Assembly: GCA_005776585.1 (NCBI GenBank)
Contig: SXOX01000088.1
Location: 62,001-126,000 of the forward strand
DNA: 64,000 nucleotides
Direction of reading: 5' to 3'
Source: Pseudomonadota bacterium
Lineage (GTDB): Bacteria > Myxococcota_A > UBA9042 > GCA-2863065
The notes beneath the pieces were generated by a model. It was not told the DNA's origin. It did not search any database and saw only the letters and a program-made list of their open reading frames with translations. Below are positions 45,547-52,993 of the stretch, in pieces. How positions within the stretch are numbered: position 1 is the first letter of the stretch; each line of letters opens with the position of its first letter. The translations under genes were made by a program, and so were the position numbers.

Positions 45547-47078
45547 TGGCCTCGCCGATCCTCGCGGCCAGCGAGTGCGTCGCGCCCGGCCAGGAGCGCG
45601 TCTTCGAGTGCGACGTCGCAGTCGTGGGCACGGGCGCAGGCGGCGCGGTCGCGGGCGCCCTGCTCGCCGAGGCGGGCCTGCACGTCCTCTTCCTGGAGGA
45701 GGGCAGCTACACGCCCACCGAGCAGCTGTCTCCGGCGCTGTCGGTGGCCTTGCCCCGGCTCTATCGCGATGGCGGCGTCTCGGCGCTGGTGGGCACGCCC
45801 CCGATTCCGTTCGTCGAGGGCCGCTGCGTCGGCGGCTCGACGCTCATCAACGGCGGCATGATGTGGCGCCCCCCGGTGCACGTGCTGGAGGAGTGGGCGC
45901 GCCTCACGGGCTCGCCAGCGCTCGGTCCCGAGGGGATGGAGGCGCTCTTCCTGGAGGTCGAGGACGTCGTCTCCGCGCGACATCATCACCCGCTCGCGAT
46001 GGGCGACGAGAACCGCCTCATGCTCGAAGGGCCGCGCCGGCAGGGCTGGCACGTAGACATCAACAAGCGCAATCAGTCGCTGTGCGTGGGCACCAACCAC
46101 TGCGTCACCGGCTGCCCGACGGGCGCCAAGCAGTCCACGTTGGTCACCTACGTGCCTCGCGCCATCGCCGCGGGCGCGCGGTGCCTGACCGAGACGCGCG
46201 TCGAGGCGCTGCGCATCGACTCCGGTCGGTGCGTCGGTGTGGAGGCGCGTGGCTACGACCCCCGCACACGCAAGCTCGACCGCCGCATCTTGGTGCGCAG
46301 TCGCGCCGTGGTCGTCGCGGGCGGCGCTGTGCAGACGCCGTACCTCCTGCTGAAGCACGGCCTCGGCCGCCCGAGCGGGCGCCTCGGCAAGAACCTCACC
46401 GTGCACCCCAACGCCAAGGTGCTGCCCATCTATCCGTTCCCCATCAAGGGCTGGCAGGGCGTCAATCAATACGCGCAGATTCGCCACTTCCACGACGAGG
46501 GCATCCTGATGGCCGACAACATGATCGGCCCCGCCATGGTCGCCAGCCACCTGCCCGCGCATGGACGCGCGGCGCATGCGCTGATGGAGCGGTACGATCA
46601 CATGATCCTGACCGGCGTGCTGGTCGAGGACTCGGTCACAGGCCAGGTCTCGCGCGGGCCGTTCGGCATGGCGATCGCGCGCTACGACATCTCGGAGCAA
46701 GACCACGCGCGCTTCAAGAAGGGCGTGAGGCTGCTGGCCACGATGCACTTCGACCTCGGGGCCACCGAGATCCTGGTGCCGTACGCGCACACGCCGATCG
46801 TCCGGTCGATGGACGAGCTGCGCGCTGCCGAGGCACGGCAGACGAAGCGCTCGACGCTCGAGCTCTTCACGGTCCACCTCATGGGGACGGCGGGCATGGG
46901 GTCGAACGCGCGCTCCTCGGTCACGAGCCTCGAGGGCGAGGTCTGGGACCTTCCGGGGTGCTACGTGGCCGACGCGAGCCTGTTCCCAACGGCTATCGGC
47001 GTAAACCCGCAGCTCGGCATCATGGCCCTGTCCTCACGCGTGGCGCGCGGCTTGGCCTCACGCTTGAATCGTAGCTAG
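45546..47078 (+). CDS. GMC-family FAD-dependent oxidoreductase
   Basis: This 510-residue enzyme has the FAD dinucleotide motif VAVVGTGAGGAVAGALLAEAG (residues 24-44), GRCVGGSTLINGGMM (about 100), and the C-terminal HLMGTAGM, VADASLFPTAIGVNPQLGIMAL signature where the active-site histidine/asparagine pair lies. A cysteine cluster in CVGTNHCVTGCPTGAKQST (about residues 180-200) could hold an iron-sulfur centre or disulfides and is a feature of the cholesterol-oxidase-like and long-chain alcohol oxidase branch. There is no signal peptide. It oxidises an alcohol, sterol or sugar; substrate unknown. It is coupled to the preceding small gene, and a desulfurase-like gene follows after 17 bp. Confidence 0.85.
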   Translation: MASPILAASECVAPGQERVFECDVAVVGTGAGGAVAGALLAEAGLHVLFLEEGSYTPTEQLSPALSVALPRLYRDGGVSALVGTPPIPFVEGRCVGGSTLINGGMMWRPPVHVLEEWARLTGSPALGPEGMEALFLEVEDVVSARHHHPLAMGDENRLMLEGPRRQGWHVDINKRNQSLCVGTNHCVTGCPTGAKQSTLVTYVPRAIAAGARCLTETRVEALRIDSGRCVGVEARGYDPRTRKLDRRILVRSRAVVVAGGAVQTPYLLLKHGLGRPSGRLGKNLTVHPNAKVLPIYPFPIKGWQGVNQYAQIRHFHDEGILMADNMIGPAMVASHLPAHGRAAHALMERYDHMILTGVLVEDSVTGQVSRGPFGMAIARYDISEQDHARFKKGVRLLATMHFDLGATEILVPYAHTPIVRSMDELRAAEARQTKRSTLELFTVHLMGTAGMGSNARSSVTSLEGEVWDLPGCYVADASLFPTAIGVNPQLGIMALSSRVARGLASRLNRS

Positions 47079-47095
47079 CCGGGAGCAGAGGCAGC

Positions 47096-48622
47096 ATGGG
47101 AGCGGAGATGGACGCCTTTCTTGGACTCGAACAGCAGGATCCCGTCATCGGCCTCGACGGGCAGCGCGGCGAGCGCCGCCGCACGTACCTGGACTCGGCT
47201 GCGACGACCCTCATGTCCCGCTGGGTCTACACCCAGGTGACCCACTACCTCGAGACGTCGTGCGCCAACTCGCACACGCACGCCCATCGGGCCGGGCGCG
47301 CGACGACTGTCGCCATCGAAGGCGCCCGTGACGCCGTGGGGCGCCTCGTCCACTACGATCCCGGCGCGGATCTGGTGCTCTTTACGGGCAACGGCGCGAC
47401 GGGCGCGCTCAACTACCTCGCCCGCGCGTTGTTTCCGCCGGAGCTGCGGCGCTGCCTGAAGACGGCCGACCCCAAGAAGACCGCCGTGGATGCCCAAGCC
47501 ATTGTCGGTCGGGCGACGGCCGCGCGGCTCGCCGAGCTCGCCCGTCGCCCGCTCGTCGTGACGACCGTCATGGAGCACCACTCGAACCTGCTGCCGTGGA
47601 TCGAGGCGGTCGGACGCCACCACTGTCGGTTTGTGGAGACGCGTCCTGATGGCCAGCTCGACCTGGCCGATCTCCAGCGCATCCTCGCGCGCGAGGGCGA
47701 CCAGGTGCGCGTCGTCGCGGTCGCTGGAGTCTCGAACGTGACCGGTGTGCGCAACCCCATTCACGCGATCGCGGCGCTCGCGCACGCCGTGGGCGCGGAG
47801 ATCGTCGTCGACGCAGCCCAGATGGCCGCCCATGCGCCCATCCACCTCCACGTCGCCGATCCGGAGCAGTCGCTCGACTACGTGGCGCTCTCGGGCCACA
47901 AGATGTACGCGCCGGGCTCGCGTGGCGCGCTCGTGGGTCGGCTCGCGCACACGGTCGGCACGGCCTGCGTCGGCGACGTCGGCGGTGGCATGGTCGACTC
48001 GGTGTCGCTCGACGACTACGTCCCCAAGGACGACATCACGGCGCGCGAGGAGGCCGGCACGCCCAACATCCCGGGATCCATCGCCATGGGCCTCGCAGCC
48101 GAGCTGCTCCAAAATACGGGCTTCGAGGCCATCGAAGCGCACGAGGCGGAGCTGGTGGCGGACACCCTGAGCCGGCTCGGGGCGATCCCAGGGGTGCGCC
48201 TGTTCGGACCGGCGTGGTCGGAGCATCGTCGCGCCGGTGTCGTCACCTTCAACGTCGATGGAGTCCATCACGGACTCACCGCCGCCTTCCTCAACGACGC
48301 CTACGCGGTGGCGCTCCGCAACGAGTGCTTCTGCGCCCACCCCTACGTCAAGCGGCTGCTCGGCATCACCGACGCGCAAGAGCATCGCTATCTCGCCGAG
48401 ATGCAGCACGGGGAGCGTCGCAACGTGCCGGGGATGGTGCGCGCGAGCTTCGGGCTATACTCGACCCAGGCGGACGTGGACGCGCTCGTCGCCGGAGTGA
48501 CGGAGCTGGCCCGGGAGAAAGAGCGCGTGCTGGCCAGCTACGAGGCGCACGTGTCGGGCGAGTTCACCCGACGTGGCGTCGGCGCAGCGCTCGACCTGCC
48601 GCCGCTGTTCACGGGCCGCTAG
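47096..48622 (+). CDS. Class V aminotransferase / SufS-like protein, enlarged
   Basis: This 508-residue PLP protein begins TYLDSAATTLMSRWV and has TTVMEHHSNLLPW, DAAQMAAHAPI, the lysine motif YVALSGHKMYAPGSRGALVG, and RNECFCAHPYVK, matching the position of the SufS catalytic cysteine. It is about 100 residues longer than SufS, with extra sequence around residues 125-150 and a 40-residue C-terminal tail. It may be a desulfurase, or a related lyase such as an isopenicillin-N-epimerase-type enzyme. It starts 17 bp after the GMC gene with a GGGAGCAGAGG site. No suf genes are adjacent. Confidence 0.78.
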   Translation: MGAEMDAFLGLEQQDPVIGLDGQRGERRRTYLDSAATTLMSRWVYTQVTHYLETSCANSHTHAHRAGRATTVAIEGARDAVGRLVHYDPGADLVLFTGNGATGALNYLARALFPPELRRCLKTADPKKTAVDAQAIVGRATAARLAELARRPLVVTTVMEHHSNLLPWIEAVGRHHCRFVETRPDGQLDLADLQRILAREGDQVRVVAVAGVSNVTGVRNPIHAIAALAHAVGAEIVVDAAQMAAHAPIHLHVADPEQSLDYVALSGHKMYAPGSRGALVGRLAHTVGTACVGDVGGGMVDSVSLDDYVPKDDITAREEAGTPNIPGSIAMGLAAELLQNTGFEAIEAHEAELVADTLSRLGAIPGVRLFGPAWSEHRRAGVVTFNVDGVHHGLTAAFLNDAYAVALRNECFCAHPYVKRLLGITDAQEHRYLAEMQHGERRNVPGMVRASFGLYSTQADVDALVAGVTELAREKERVLASYEAHVSGEFTRRGVGAALDLPPLFTGR

Positions 48623-48633
48623 CGCGACGACGC

Positions 48634-48648
48634 GGGGCAATAAGCCCC
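48634..48648. promoter_or_regulatory. Enhancer-like palindrome 1 upstream of usp-hemN
   Basis: GGGGCAATAAGCCCC has perfect 5-bp arms. Its centre is 81 bp upstream of the -24 GG of the sigma-54 promoter, and 32 bp (three helical turns) from palindrome 2. It also lies just after the 47096-48622 gene, so a weak hairpin terminator is an alternative. Confidence 0.6.
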
Positions 48649-48665
48649 GGCTCTGAAAACAATGC

Positions 48666-48680
48666 GGGGCAAAATTCCCC
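48666..48680. promoter_or_regulatory. Enhancer-like palindrome 2 upstream of usp-hemN
   Basis: GGGGCAAAATTCCCC is centred 49 bp upstream of the -24 GG. It shares GGGGCAA and the 15-bp size with palindrome 1 and with the element at 56320-56334. Confidence 0.65.
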
Positions 48681-48720
48681 ATTCGCCAATCCGATCGCGA
48701 CACTGCGCGCGATTGGCCGG

Positions 48721-48736
48721 TGGCCCAAGCCTTGCT
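48721..48736 (+). promoter_or_regulatory. Sigma-54 promoter of the usp-hemN operon
   Basis: TGGCCCAAGCCTTGCT matches TGGC-N7-TTGC, with GG and GC at the exact 12-base offset. Transcription would begin near 48746, giving a 33-nt leader with CGGAGGA before the ATG at 48779. Confidence 0.85.
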
Positions 48737-48778
48737 TCTGCCACCGTGCGGTTGCGTGTGCGCGACCCGGAGGACCTC

Positions 48779-49717
48779 ATGACCACGCTGACACCGACAG
48801 ACATTCGACCCATCCTGGTACTGACCGACTTCAGCGACACCGCGAAGGCCGCCTACCCGCACGCCCTGCGGCTGGCGCGAGCGCTAGGCGCGCCGATCCG
48901 GCTGCTGCACGTCATCGACACGATGGCGTACGTGGGACCTGATCCGATCCCGGTGGGGACGTGGCAGGCCCATGTGGTGGACGCGGTCGAGGCCAAGCTC
49001 GAGGAACATCGCCGGCTGCTCGATCACCTCGGCGCACGCATCGAGACCGCCTACCGCATTGGCATGCCCGCCTACGAGATCGTGCGCGAGTCCCACGAGG
49101 GCGTCTCCGCCATCGTGCTTGCCACGCACGGCTACGGCGGGATGAAGCGGCTGCTGCTCGGCTCGACGACCATGAAGGTCATCCACCACGTGGACGCGCC
49201 CGTGCTCACCGTCGGGCCGGAGTGCCCGGATCGGGACGTGCGCCGCATCGTCATGCCGGTGGAGCTCGTGGAGGACGCCGAGCGGACGCTCGAGCAGGCC
49301 GCGTGGATGGCCTCGCACTATGGCGCGTCCATCGAGCTGTATCACGCCGTCGTTCCACGCGCGCTCCCGGTCTTCATCCCGGGCACAGGCCTCGAGGCGC
49401 AGTCGTATGGCGACACGCCCACCGATCGCCGCGTTCGCGCCGCGCGCGAGCTCGGACGCCTGGCCGAGACCGTGCGCGCCGCTCACCCGGACGTCGCCGT
49501 GAGCGTGTTCGTGACCGAGGCCTACCACGCCGCGGAGGCCATCTGTCAGCGCGCCGAGCAGCTCGAGGCGGACCTGCTGCTGTTGCCGGCGCACAACGGC
49601 CGCGTGCTCTCGCGGCTCATGCTCGGCTCGGTGGCGGACGCCGTCGTTCGCCGCGCGACCGTCCCCGTGCTGGTGCTCAAGCCCGAGGCGCAGGTGGCGG
49701 AAGTGGAGCCCGGCTAG
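48779..49717 (+). CDS. Universal stress protein with two UspA domains
   Basis: This 312-residue protein has two tandem Usp domains. The first (residues 5-145) has ILVLTDFSDTAKAAYPHALRLAR, IVLATHGYGGMKRLLLGSTTMKVIHHVDAPVLTV, an ATP-binding G-2x-G-9x-GST motif. The second (150-300) has LLLLPAHNGRVLSRLMLGSVADAVVRRATVPVLVL. It is likely a nucleotide-binding stress or energy-status protein in the cytoplasm. The start follows GGAGG. It is the first gene behind a sigma-54 promoter, and hemN starts 3 bp after its stop. Usp proteins are frequently part of low-oxygen regulons, which fits its neighbours. Confidence 0.9.
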   Translation: MTTLTPTDIRPILVLTDFSDTAKAAYPHALRLARALGAPIRLLHVIDTMAYVGPDPIPVGTWQAHVVDAVEAKLEEHRRLLDHLGARIETAYRIGMPAYEIVRESHEGVSAIVLATHGYGGMKRLLLGSTTMKVIHHVDAPVLTVGPECPDRDVRRIVMPVELVEDAERTLEQAAWMASHYGASIELYHAVVPRALPVFIPGTGLEAQSYGDTPTDRRVRAARELGRLAETVRAAHPDVAVSVFVTEAYHAAEAICQRAEQLEADLLLLPAHNGRVLSRLMLGSVADAVVRRATVPVLVLKPEAQVAEVEPG

Positions 49718-49720
49718 CGC

Positions 49721-51112
49721 ATGGCGAACCCTCTGATGGACCCAATTCGGCTCAGCAGCCTCATCCGGAAGTACGACGTCCCTGGACCACGCTATACAAG
49801 CTACCCGACGGTGCCGTACTGGAGTCGCGTCCCGACAGAGGCCGAGTGGCTCGGCGCGCTGCGTGACGCCCTCGCGCGGGCGCAGGCGCACTCCGAAGCG
49901 GCGTCGGTCTACGTGCACCTCCCCTTCTGCGAGAGCCTGTGCACCTACTGCGGCTGTACCACGCGGATTACGAAGAACCATGGGCTCGCGCTGCCGTATG
50001 TGGACACCGTTCTGCAGGAGTGGGCGCTCTATCGCGCCGCGCTGGACCAAGAGATTCCCGTCGGTGAGCTCCACCTCGGAGGTGGTACCCCCACGTTCCT
50101 CTCGCCCGACGAGCTCGATCGGCTCGTGACCGGCATCTTGGGTACAGCCGCTCCCGCACCGGAGGGCCGGCCCATGCTGTCGGTCGAGGCGGACCCGCGG
50201 GTGACCACGCCGGCGCACCTCGATCGCCTCGCCCGCCTCGGGTTCACGCGGCTCTCGCTCGGCGTCCAGGACTTCGATCCCGAGGTGCAGCTCGCCATCC
50301 ACCGCGTGCAGTCGGAGGCCCAGGTGCGCGCGGTCGTGGAGGGCGCGCGCCGCCTCGGCTTCACGAGCGTGAACATGGACCTCGTCTATGGCCTCCCGTT
50401 CCAGACCGCGGACTCGGTCGAGGGCACGGTCCTGGCCATCACGCGCCTGCGACCGGATCGCATCGCGTTCTACGGCTACGCGCACGTCCCGTGGGTCAAG
50501 CCTGGCCAGCGCCGCTACTCCGACGCCGACGTCCCCGCAGGTCCCGAAAAGCGCGCGCTCTACGAGCTCGGGCGCGTCCGTTTCCTGGAGGAGGGCTACG
50601 TCGAGATCGGCATGGACCACTTCGCGCTGCCCGACGATCCGCTCGCGGTCGCACAGCGCAATGGCACCCTGCACCGGAGCTTCATGGGCTACGTGGAGCG
50701 GCACTGCTCGCCGATGTTCGGCCTTGGCATGTCGGCCATCGGAGACGCCTGGACCGCGTTTGCGCAGAACGAGAAGGACCTGGAGCGCTACGCCGCACGC
50801 GTGCAGTCGGGTGCCCTGCCCTTCTTCCGCGGGCACCTCCTGGACACAGAGGACGAGGTGCTCCGGCGCCATGTGCTGGAGCTCATGACGACCCACAAGA
50901 CGACCTGGGCCTCGCCACCGGAGACGGCCTACCTGGCGTCGGTGCCTGACCGCCTGCGCGAGATGGCCGAGGACGGCCTCGTGGAGCTCTCGCCCGGCAG
51001 CGTCGCCGTCCGCGACGCGGGCCGACCGTTTCTGCGCAACGCCTGTCTGGCGTTCGACGCGCGCCTCCAGCGCAGTGCGCCCGAGACGCAGATCTTTAGC
51101 CGCACGATGTAG
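49721..51112 (+). CDS. hemN: Oxygen-independent coproporphyrinogen III oxidase HemN
   Basis: This 463-residue radical SAM enzyme begins DVPGPRYTSYPTVPYW, the HemN N-terminus. It carries the extended cluster motif CESLCTYCGC (about residues 67-76), GGGTPTFL, and GVQDFDPEVQLAIHRVQ. The length matches true HemN (about 450-460) rather than the shorter HemW. It decarboxylates coproporphyrinogen III to protoporphyrinogen IX without oxygen, supplying haem under anaerobic conditions. It lies 3 bp after usp, so both would be transcribed from the sigma-54 promoter. This links haem supply to the multihaem cytochromes on the right. Confidence 0.94.
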   Translation: MANPLMDPIRLSSLIRKYDVPGPRYTSYPTVPYWSRVPTEAEWLGALRDALARAQAHSEAASVYVHLPFCESLCTYCGCTTRITKNHGLALPYVDTVLQEWALYRAALDQEIPVGELHLGGGTPTFLSPDELDRLVTGILGTAAPAPEGRPMLSVEADPRVTTPAHLDRLARLGFTRLSLGVQDFDPEVQLAIHRVQSEAQVRAVVEGARRLGFTSVNMDLVYGLPFQTADSVEGTVLAITRLRPDRIAFYGYAHVPWVKPGQRRYSDADVPAGPEKRALYELGRVRFLEEGYVEIGMDHFALPDDPLAVAQRNGTLHRSFMGYVERHCSPMFGLGMSAIGDAWTAFAQNEKDLERYAARVQSGALPFFRGHLLDTEDEVLRRHVLELMTTHKTTWASPPETAYLASVPDRLREMAEDGLVELSPGSVAVRDAGRPFLRNACLAFDARLQRSAPETQIFSRTM

Positions 51113-51180
51113 TGCCCCAGGTCGGCGGGCGCAGGTCGTCTCGGTTGCTCCGGCAACCTGCGCCATCGATGACCTCGTGA

Positions 51181-51209
51181 TTGACACATAGTCATGATGG
51201 TCACATGCT
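51181..51209 (+). promoter_or_regulatory. Promoter/operator of the toxin-antitoxin operon
   Basis: TTGACA, 17-bp spacer and CATGCT end 6 nt before the ATG of the antitoxin, implying a leaderless mRNA. The spacer contains TCATGA, and TGAC/GTCA half-sites flank it, a plausible autoregulatory operator. Confidence 0.5.
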
Positions 51210-51215
51210 GGGCCC

Positions 51216-51491
51216 ATGACGCGCGTCAATGTGGCCAAACTGAAGTCGCAGCTTTCCAGCTACCTTCGACGTACGCGCGAAGGTGAGCGCTTCTTGGTCA
51301 TGGATCGCAACGAGCCTGTGGCAGAGCTGACTCCAACGCGTACCCCAGAAGACGACGGCTGGCTACACCGCCTCGCGGCGGACGGCCAAGTTCGTCTCCC
51401 TGCGGGTGCGCTCAGCGACGTCGTCGTGACTCCGTTATCGACCGGCGTCCAAATACAAGATCTCATCACCGCCGATCGCGACGAGCGATGA
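51216..51491 (+). CDS. Phd/YefM-type antitoxin of a VapBC pair
   Basis: This 91-residue protein begins RVNVAKLKSQLSSYLRRTREGERFLVMDRNEPVAEL, the Phd/YefM fold that binds operator DNA (N-terminal) and wraps the toxin (C-terminal). The C-terminal half (residues 45-91) is variable, as expected. Its stop overlaps the toxin ATG (ATGA), the usual arrangement for a coupled antitoxin-toxin operon. It probably represses its own promoter together with the toxin. Confidence 0.85.
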   Translation: MTRVNVAKLKSQLSSYLRRTREGERFLVMDRNEPVAELTPTRTPEDDGWLHRLAADGQVRLPAGALSDVVVTPLSTGVQIQDLITADRDER

Positions 51492-51913
51492 CGCACCGGT
51501 TCTCGGACTCCAGCGCCTTGCTCCGGCTGCTGTTGGGTGAGCCTGGCGAGACGATTCGCCTGGACGATGGCCCCATCCACGCGTCGATTCTGGCCGATAT
51601 CGAATGCCATCGCGCCATGTACCGAGCTCACGCGTTAGGGCGGCTCAGCGATCGCGAGCTCGCCATCAAGCTCGGTGAGTTGGAACGGCTGCTCTCGGCC
51701 CTCACGGTCTACATGCTGACTCCGGAAGTGGTCGCTCTTGCGCGGGCACCGCACGCGATCGCCACGGTGCGCTCCTTGGACGCGATTCACGTCGCCACGG
51801 CATGCCTCGTCGCGAGACATCTGCCGGCCCCGGTCGAGTTCTGGACTCACGACGAGCGCCAAGCCACAGCCGCCCTGTCGCTTGGATTGACCCTTCGCGG
51901 TGTGAGCGTCTAG
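51488..51913 (+). CDS. PIN-domain ribonuclease toxin (VapC family)
   Basis: This 141-residue protein has the PIN-domain acidic set: Asp in FSDSSALLRLL (residue 7), Glu in ADIECHRAM (about 39), Asp in RSLDAIHVATA (about 98) and Asp in WTHDERQATAA (about 117). These bind the metal ions for RNA cleavage, so the toxin looks intact. It is coupled to the Phd-type antitoxin. Its 3' end faces the leftward 13-haem cytochrome gene with a 24-bp gap. The pair lies between hemN and the cytochrome locus, which could hint at a mobile or variable junction, but no repeats flank it. Confidence 0.87.
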   Translation: MTHRFSDSSALLRLLLGEPGETIRLDDGPIHASILADIECHRAMYRAHALGRLSDRELAIKLGELERLLSALTVYMLTPEVVALARAPHAIATVRSLDAIHVATACLVARHLPAPVEFWTHDERQATAALSLGLTLRGVSV

Positions 51914-51937
51914 CGCGCGTATTCGACAGCTCTGCGG

Positions 51938-52993
51938 CTAGCGGTGACACATCACGCAGGCATGGCCGCGCTGCGGGTCGATTCGGGACTCCCAGCCCGG
52001 TGGGTGCGGGTTGCCGCCCACGCCGCCGACCTTGTGGCAGCCGATGCAGTTCGACTCCGCCCCACGCTCGTGACACGTCGCGCACGAGCCGATGTCGCGT
52101 CGCGCCGGCGGACCGTGGAAGTCGCCCGAGCCCTTGACCAGCCACCCCGACGGATGCGGCCCGAGCCCGTTGGTCAGGCCGCGCGCGCTGAGCCCGTTCT
52201 TGGTGTGGCAGTCCTGGCAGAAGTTCTGACGGTGGCACGTGAGGCACTGCTTGCCGTCGAGGCGCGCGTCCATCGGGTGCGTCGTGAGGAAGTCGCCGCG
52301 GTGGATGAGCTGCCGATCGGGCTCGTCGCTGCGCATGAGGCTCGGCTTCATGGGCGCCATGCGGCTGTGGCAGTCCGTGCAGAAGTTGTCCTTATGGCAG
52401 TGCGAGCACACGACCAGGTCGCCCTTGGCGACGATGGGGTGCTTCTCGAGGAAGTTGCCGCGGTGGCTGAACAGGTCGAACGGCTTCTGGCGCAGCTCCG
52501 TGAGATTCGTATGGCACTTCGTGCACTCGATGTTGCGGAAGTCGCTCTTGTGGCACTGCATGCACTCGTCGAGCATCTCCGGGCGCGTCGAGTAGCGCGG
52601 CTCCTCGGCCTCCATCACGCGCTTGTGGCAGGTGGCGCAGTCGTTCTTGGTGCGCTGAGCGTGGTTCTTGTGGTTGAACAGGATCCCGCCGAGGACGTTG
52701 CGGGCAGCCGGCTCTGGCGCGCTCGGAGTCACATGACAATATGCGCAGGCCTTCTCGCGGTCCTCGTGGCACTCCAGGCACTTGGCCATCGGAGGCAGGC
52801 GCGACTGAACCATATCCACGACCTGCGTCATGTCGCCGTGGCAGTCGACGCAGGCGGCGCTCTCGCTCAGATGGCGCTTGTGCGAGAAGATGATCGCGTC
52901 CGGCTTTTGAAAGACGTAGCACGTGGACGCGACGAGCCCGCACGCGAGCGCAAGCGCTGGCAACAGGACGCGGGGCTGAACGAGGCGCTTCAT
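51938..52993 (-). CDS. 13-haem c-type cytochrome (periplasmic side of a porin-cytochrome conduit)
   Basis: This 351-residue protein has an N-terminal hydrophobic segment (LLPALALACGLVASTC), a signal peptide or membrane anchor, followed by 13 CxxCH motifs in about 320 residues. Many additional histidines before them (FSHKRH, FNHKNH, LIHRGDF) could be distal ligands. Repeats of the type HRGDFLTTHP/HRGNFLEKHP suggest internal duplication. It is the last gene of a leftward trio behind a porin and a 20-haem lipoprotein, the gene set of outer-membrane electron conduits (as in OmaB/OmbB/OmcB or MtrABC). It probably carries electrons across the periplasm to the porin. Its ATG shares one base with the porin stop (TGATG). 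Confidence 0.88.
   Translation of the reverse strand: MKRLVQPRVLLPALALACGLVASTCYVFQKPDAIIFSHKRHLSESAACVDCHGDMTQVVDMVQSRLPPMAKCLECHEDREKACAYCHVTPSAPEPAARNVLGGILFNHKNHAQRTKNDCATCHKRVMEAEEPRYSTRPEMLDECMQCHKSDFRNIECTKCHTNLTELRQKPFDLFSHRGNFLEKHPIVAKGDLVVCSHCHKDNFCTDCHSRMAPMKPSLMRSDEPDRQLIHRGDFLTTHPMDARLDGKQCLTCHRQNFCQDCHTKNGLSARGLTNGLGPHPSGWLVKGSGDFHGPPARRDIGSCATCHERGAESNCIGCHKVGGVGGNPHPPGWESRIDPQRGHACVMCHR

Noticed and set aside
48884-51238. 784-codon open frame antisense to usp-hemN
   Set aside because: Shadow composition (Arg, His, Val) with no domain; hemN and usp on the plus strand are unambiguous.
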